A DNA stretch of 33,941 bases, from positions 1 to 33,941 of the forward strand of contig JAQUTM010000003.1 in assembly GCA_028694405.1 (NCBI GenBank), given 5' to 3'. Under the pieces are notes generated by a model, which saw nothing but the letters and a program-made list of their open reading frames with translations, was not told where the DNA came from and did no database searches. The position numbers and the translations under genes were made by a program. Shown here in pieces: positions 33,141 to 33,941 of this stretch; the first letter of the stretch is position 1; each line of letters opens with the position of its first letter. The stretch is from Oscillospiraceae bacterium. GTDB taxonomy: Bacteria; Bacillota; Clostridia; Oscillospirales; Ruminococcaceae.

Positions 33141-33941
33141 TTGGGCTCAACATGTTTTTGAAAAATTAGATTTAAAATTGCAAGCCGAATGCAATCGTAT
33201 GGGGGATAAGATTCCCTACATTGCACAAAACGGACAATATATACAAGATATGCGCCAAGAGAATTTATCTTGGTGGACAAATGGATTTTGGGCAGGTATG
33301 CTTTGGCAGATGTATCACGCTACACAGAATGCTGTCTATCAGCAGCAAGCGCAAAAAACAGAAATTGAATTTGATACTGCCCTGCAAAATTTTGAAGGCT
33401 TACATCATGATGTAGGTTTTATGTGGTTACATTCTGCGGTGGCGGATTACAGACTAACGCAAAATCCGCAAAGCAGAGTGCGGGGCTTACATGCAGCAAC
33501 TTTACTGGCGGGCAGATATAACCCTATTGGTAAATTTATTCGTGCTTGGAACGGCGATAAAGTAGGGTGGATGATAATAGATTGTCTGATGAATCTTCCC
33601 TTACTGTATTGGGCACAAAGCCAAACTCAAGATAACCGATTTGGCTACATTGCACAGCAACACGCAGATACAGCCATGCGCGTGCTGTTGAGAGAAGATG
33701 GCTCTTGCAACCATATTGCTGTTTTTAATCCCGAAAGCGGAGAGGTAGAAGAACTGCCCGCAGGGCAAGGGTATGCCGAAGGCTCTGCTTGGTCAAGAGG
33801 GCAAGCATGGGCAATATATGGATTTGCGCTTTCGGCGTTACACACGGGAAAAGAGGCTTATCTTTCGGCGGCAAAAAAGGCTGCCCATTATTTTATTGCA
33901 AATATTGCCCAAACAAATTGGGTGTCTTTAGTGGATTTTCG
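33133..33941 (+). CDS. Unsaturated glucuronyl hydrolase, GH88, 3' partial
   Basis: The gene begins at ATG 33133, overlapping the regulator stop, and runs open to the window edge (269 complete codons). The visible part has the GH88 (alpha/alpha)6-barrel features: WWTNGFWAGMLW, HHDVGFMWLHSA, IDCLMNLPLLYWA, HADTAMRVLLREDGSCNH, QGYAEGSAWSRGQAWAIYG. Asp93 and Asp150 correspond to the two catalytic aspartates of the Bacillus enzyme (Asp88 and Asp149). It hydrates the 4,5-double bond of the unsaturated uronate at the non-reducing end of lyase products, releasing it. There is no signal peptide, so it works on imported oligosaccharides. It implies that a polysaccharide lyase acts upstream, in this organism or another, and that the glycan contains uronic acid. 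Confidence 0.93.
   Translation, partial: MSDWAQHVFEKLDLKLQAECNRMGDKIPYIAQNGQYIQDMRQENLSWWTNGFWAGMLWQMYHATQNAVYQQQAQKTEIEFDTALQNFEGLHHDVGFMWLHSAVADYRLTQNPQSRVRGLHAATLLAGRYNPIGKFIRAWNGDKVGWMIIDCLMNLPLLYWAQSQTQDNRFGYIAQQHADTAMRVLLREDGSCNHIAVFNPESGEVEELPAGQGYAEGSAWSRGQAWAIYGFALSALHTGKEAYLSAAKKAAHYFIANIAQTNWVSLVDF

Noticed and set aside
1..33941. tRNA, rRNA, CRISPR array or prophage genes
   Set aside because: No T-loop/acceptor patterns, regular repeat-spacer series, integrase, transposase or phage structural genes were recognised; reading by eye may miss small RNAs.

Overview
The window looks like chromosomal DNA of a low-to-moderate G+C, Gram-positive, gut-type member of the Clostridia (Bacillota). 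Three substrate-binding proteins are lipoproteins with a lipobox rather than free periplasmic proteins. Most genes have strong AGGAGG-like ribosome sites. There is a YesM/YesN-type sensor/AraC-regulator pair, cre-like LacI/CcpA boxes and several dense carbohydrate ABC operons. The genus cannot be fixed from the sequence alone. No rRNA, tRNA, CRISPR array, phage or intact insertion sequence was seen.

Layout. (1) 1-8344: the 3' part of a degenerate sigma-54-activator-like regulator, then convergent to it a four-gene ABC importer read leftwards from 6022 to 930 (binding protein, ATPase, fused double permease, second ATPase), and divergent from the importer a membrane-anchored one-component AraC regulator (6287-8344). 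The importer resembles the Fbp/Afu/phosphonate type, but its binding protein lacks the iron-binding tyrosine pair, so an organic anion such as a sugar phosphate or phosphonate is more likely than iron. (2) 8488-9246: a lone SAM methyltransferase, with a bidirectional terminator on one side and about 550 bp of AT-rich DNA on the other.

(3) 9801-19390: a LacI-controlled sugar locus. It encodes LacI, aldo/keto reductase, FGGY kinase, DeoC-type aldolase, a ketose 3-epimerase (D-allulose/D-tagatose epimerase type) fused to a complete VOC/glyoxalase domain, and a ribose-type (CUT2) importer made of binding protein, double ATPase and permease. Three cre/LacI-like boxes lie around the lacI gene. One is a perfect 18-bp palindrome just before the catabolic genes. 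The gene set suggests uptake, epimerisation, phosphorylation and aldol cleavage of a rare or deoxy sugar that I cannot name.

(4) 20153-22538: a leftward pair, a short-chain dehydrogenase (apparently with a non-AUG start) and a type-B carboxylesterase. (5) 23138 to the right edge: a glycan-use operon with a CUT1 importer lacking its own ATPase, a NagZ-type GH3, an unrecognised toroid-like protein with a TTG start, a LytS/YesM-type sensor kinase, an AraC response regulator, and a GH88 unsaturated glucuronyl hydrolase cut by the window edge. GH88 plus a HexNAc-type GH3 points to uronate/HexNAc oligosaccharides such as glycosaminoglycan fragments. A direct repeat placed like an AraC-activator site lies just upstream of its promoter.

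A shared theme is that all three ABC operons carry a strong hairpin immediately after the binding-protein gene, which would set a high binding-protein to membrane-component ratio. The most unusual items are the epimerase-VOC fusion and its pathway, the unrecognised enzyme beside GH88, and the catalytically degenerate sigma-54-like regulator.
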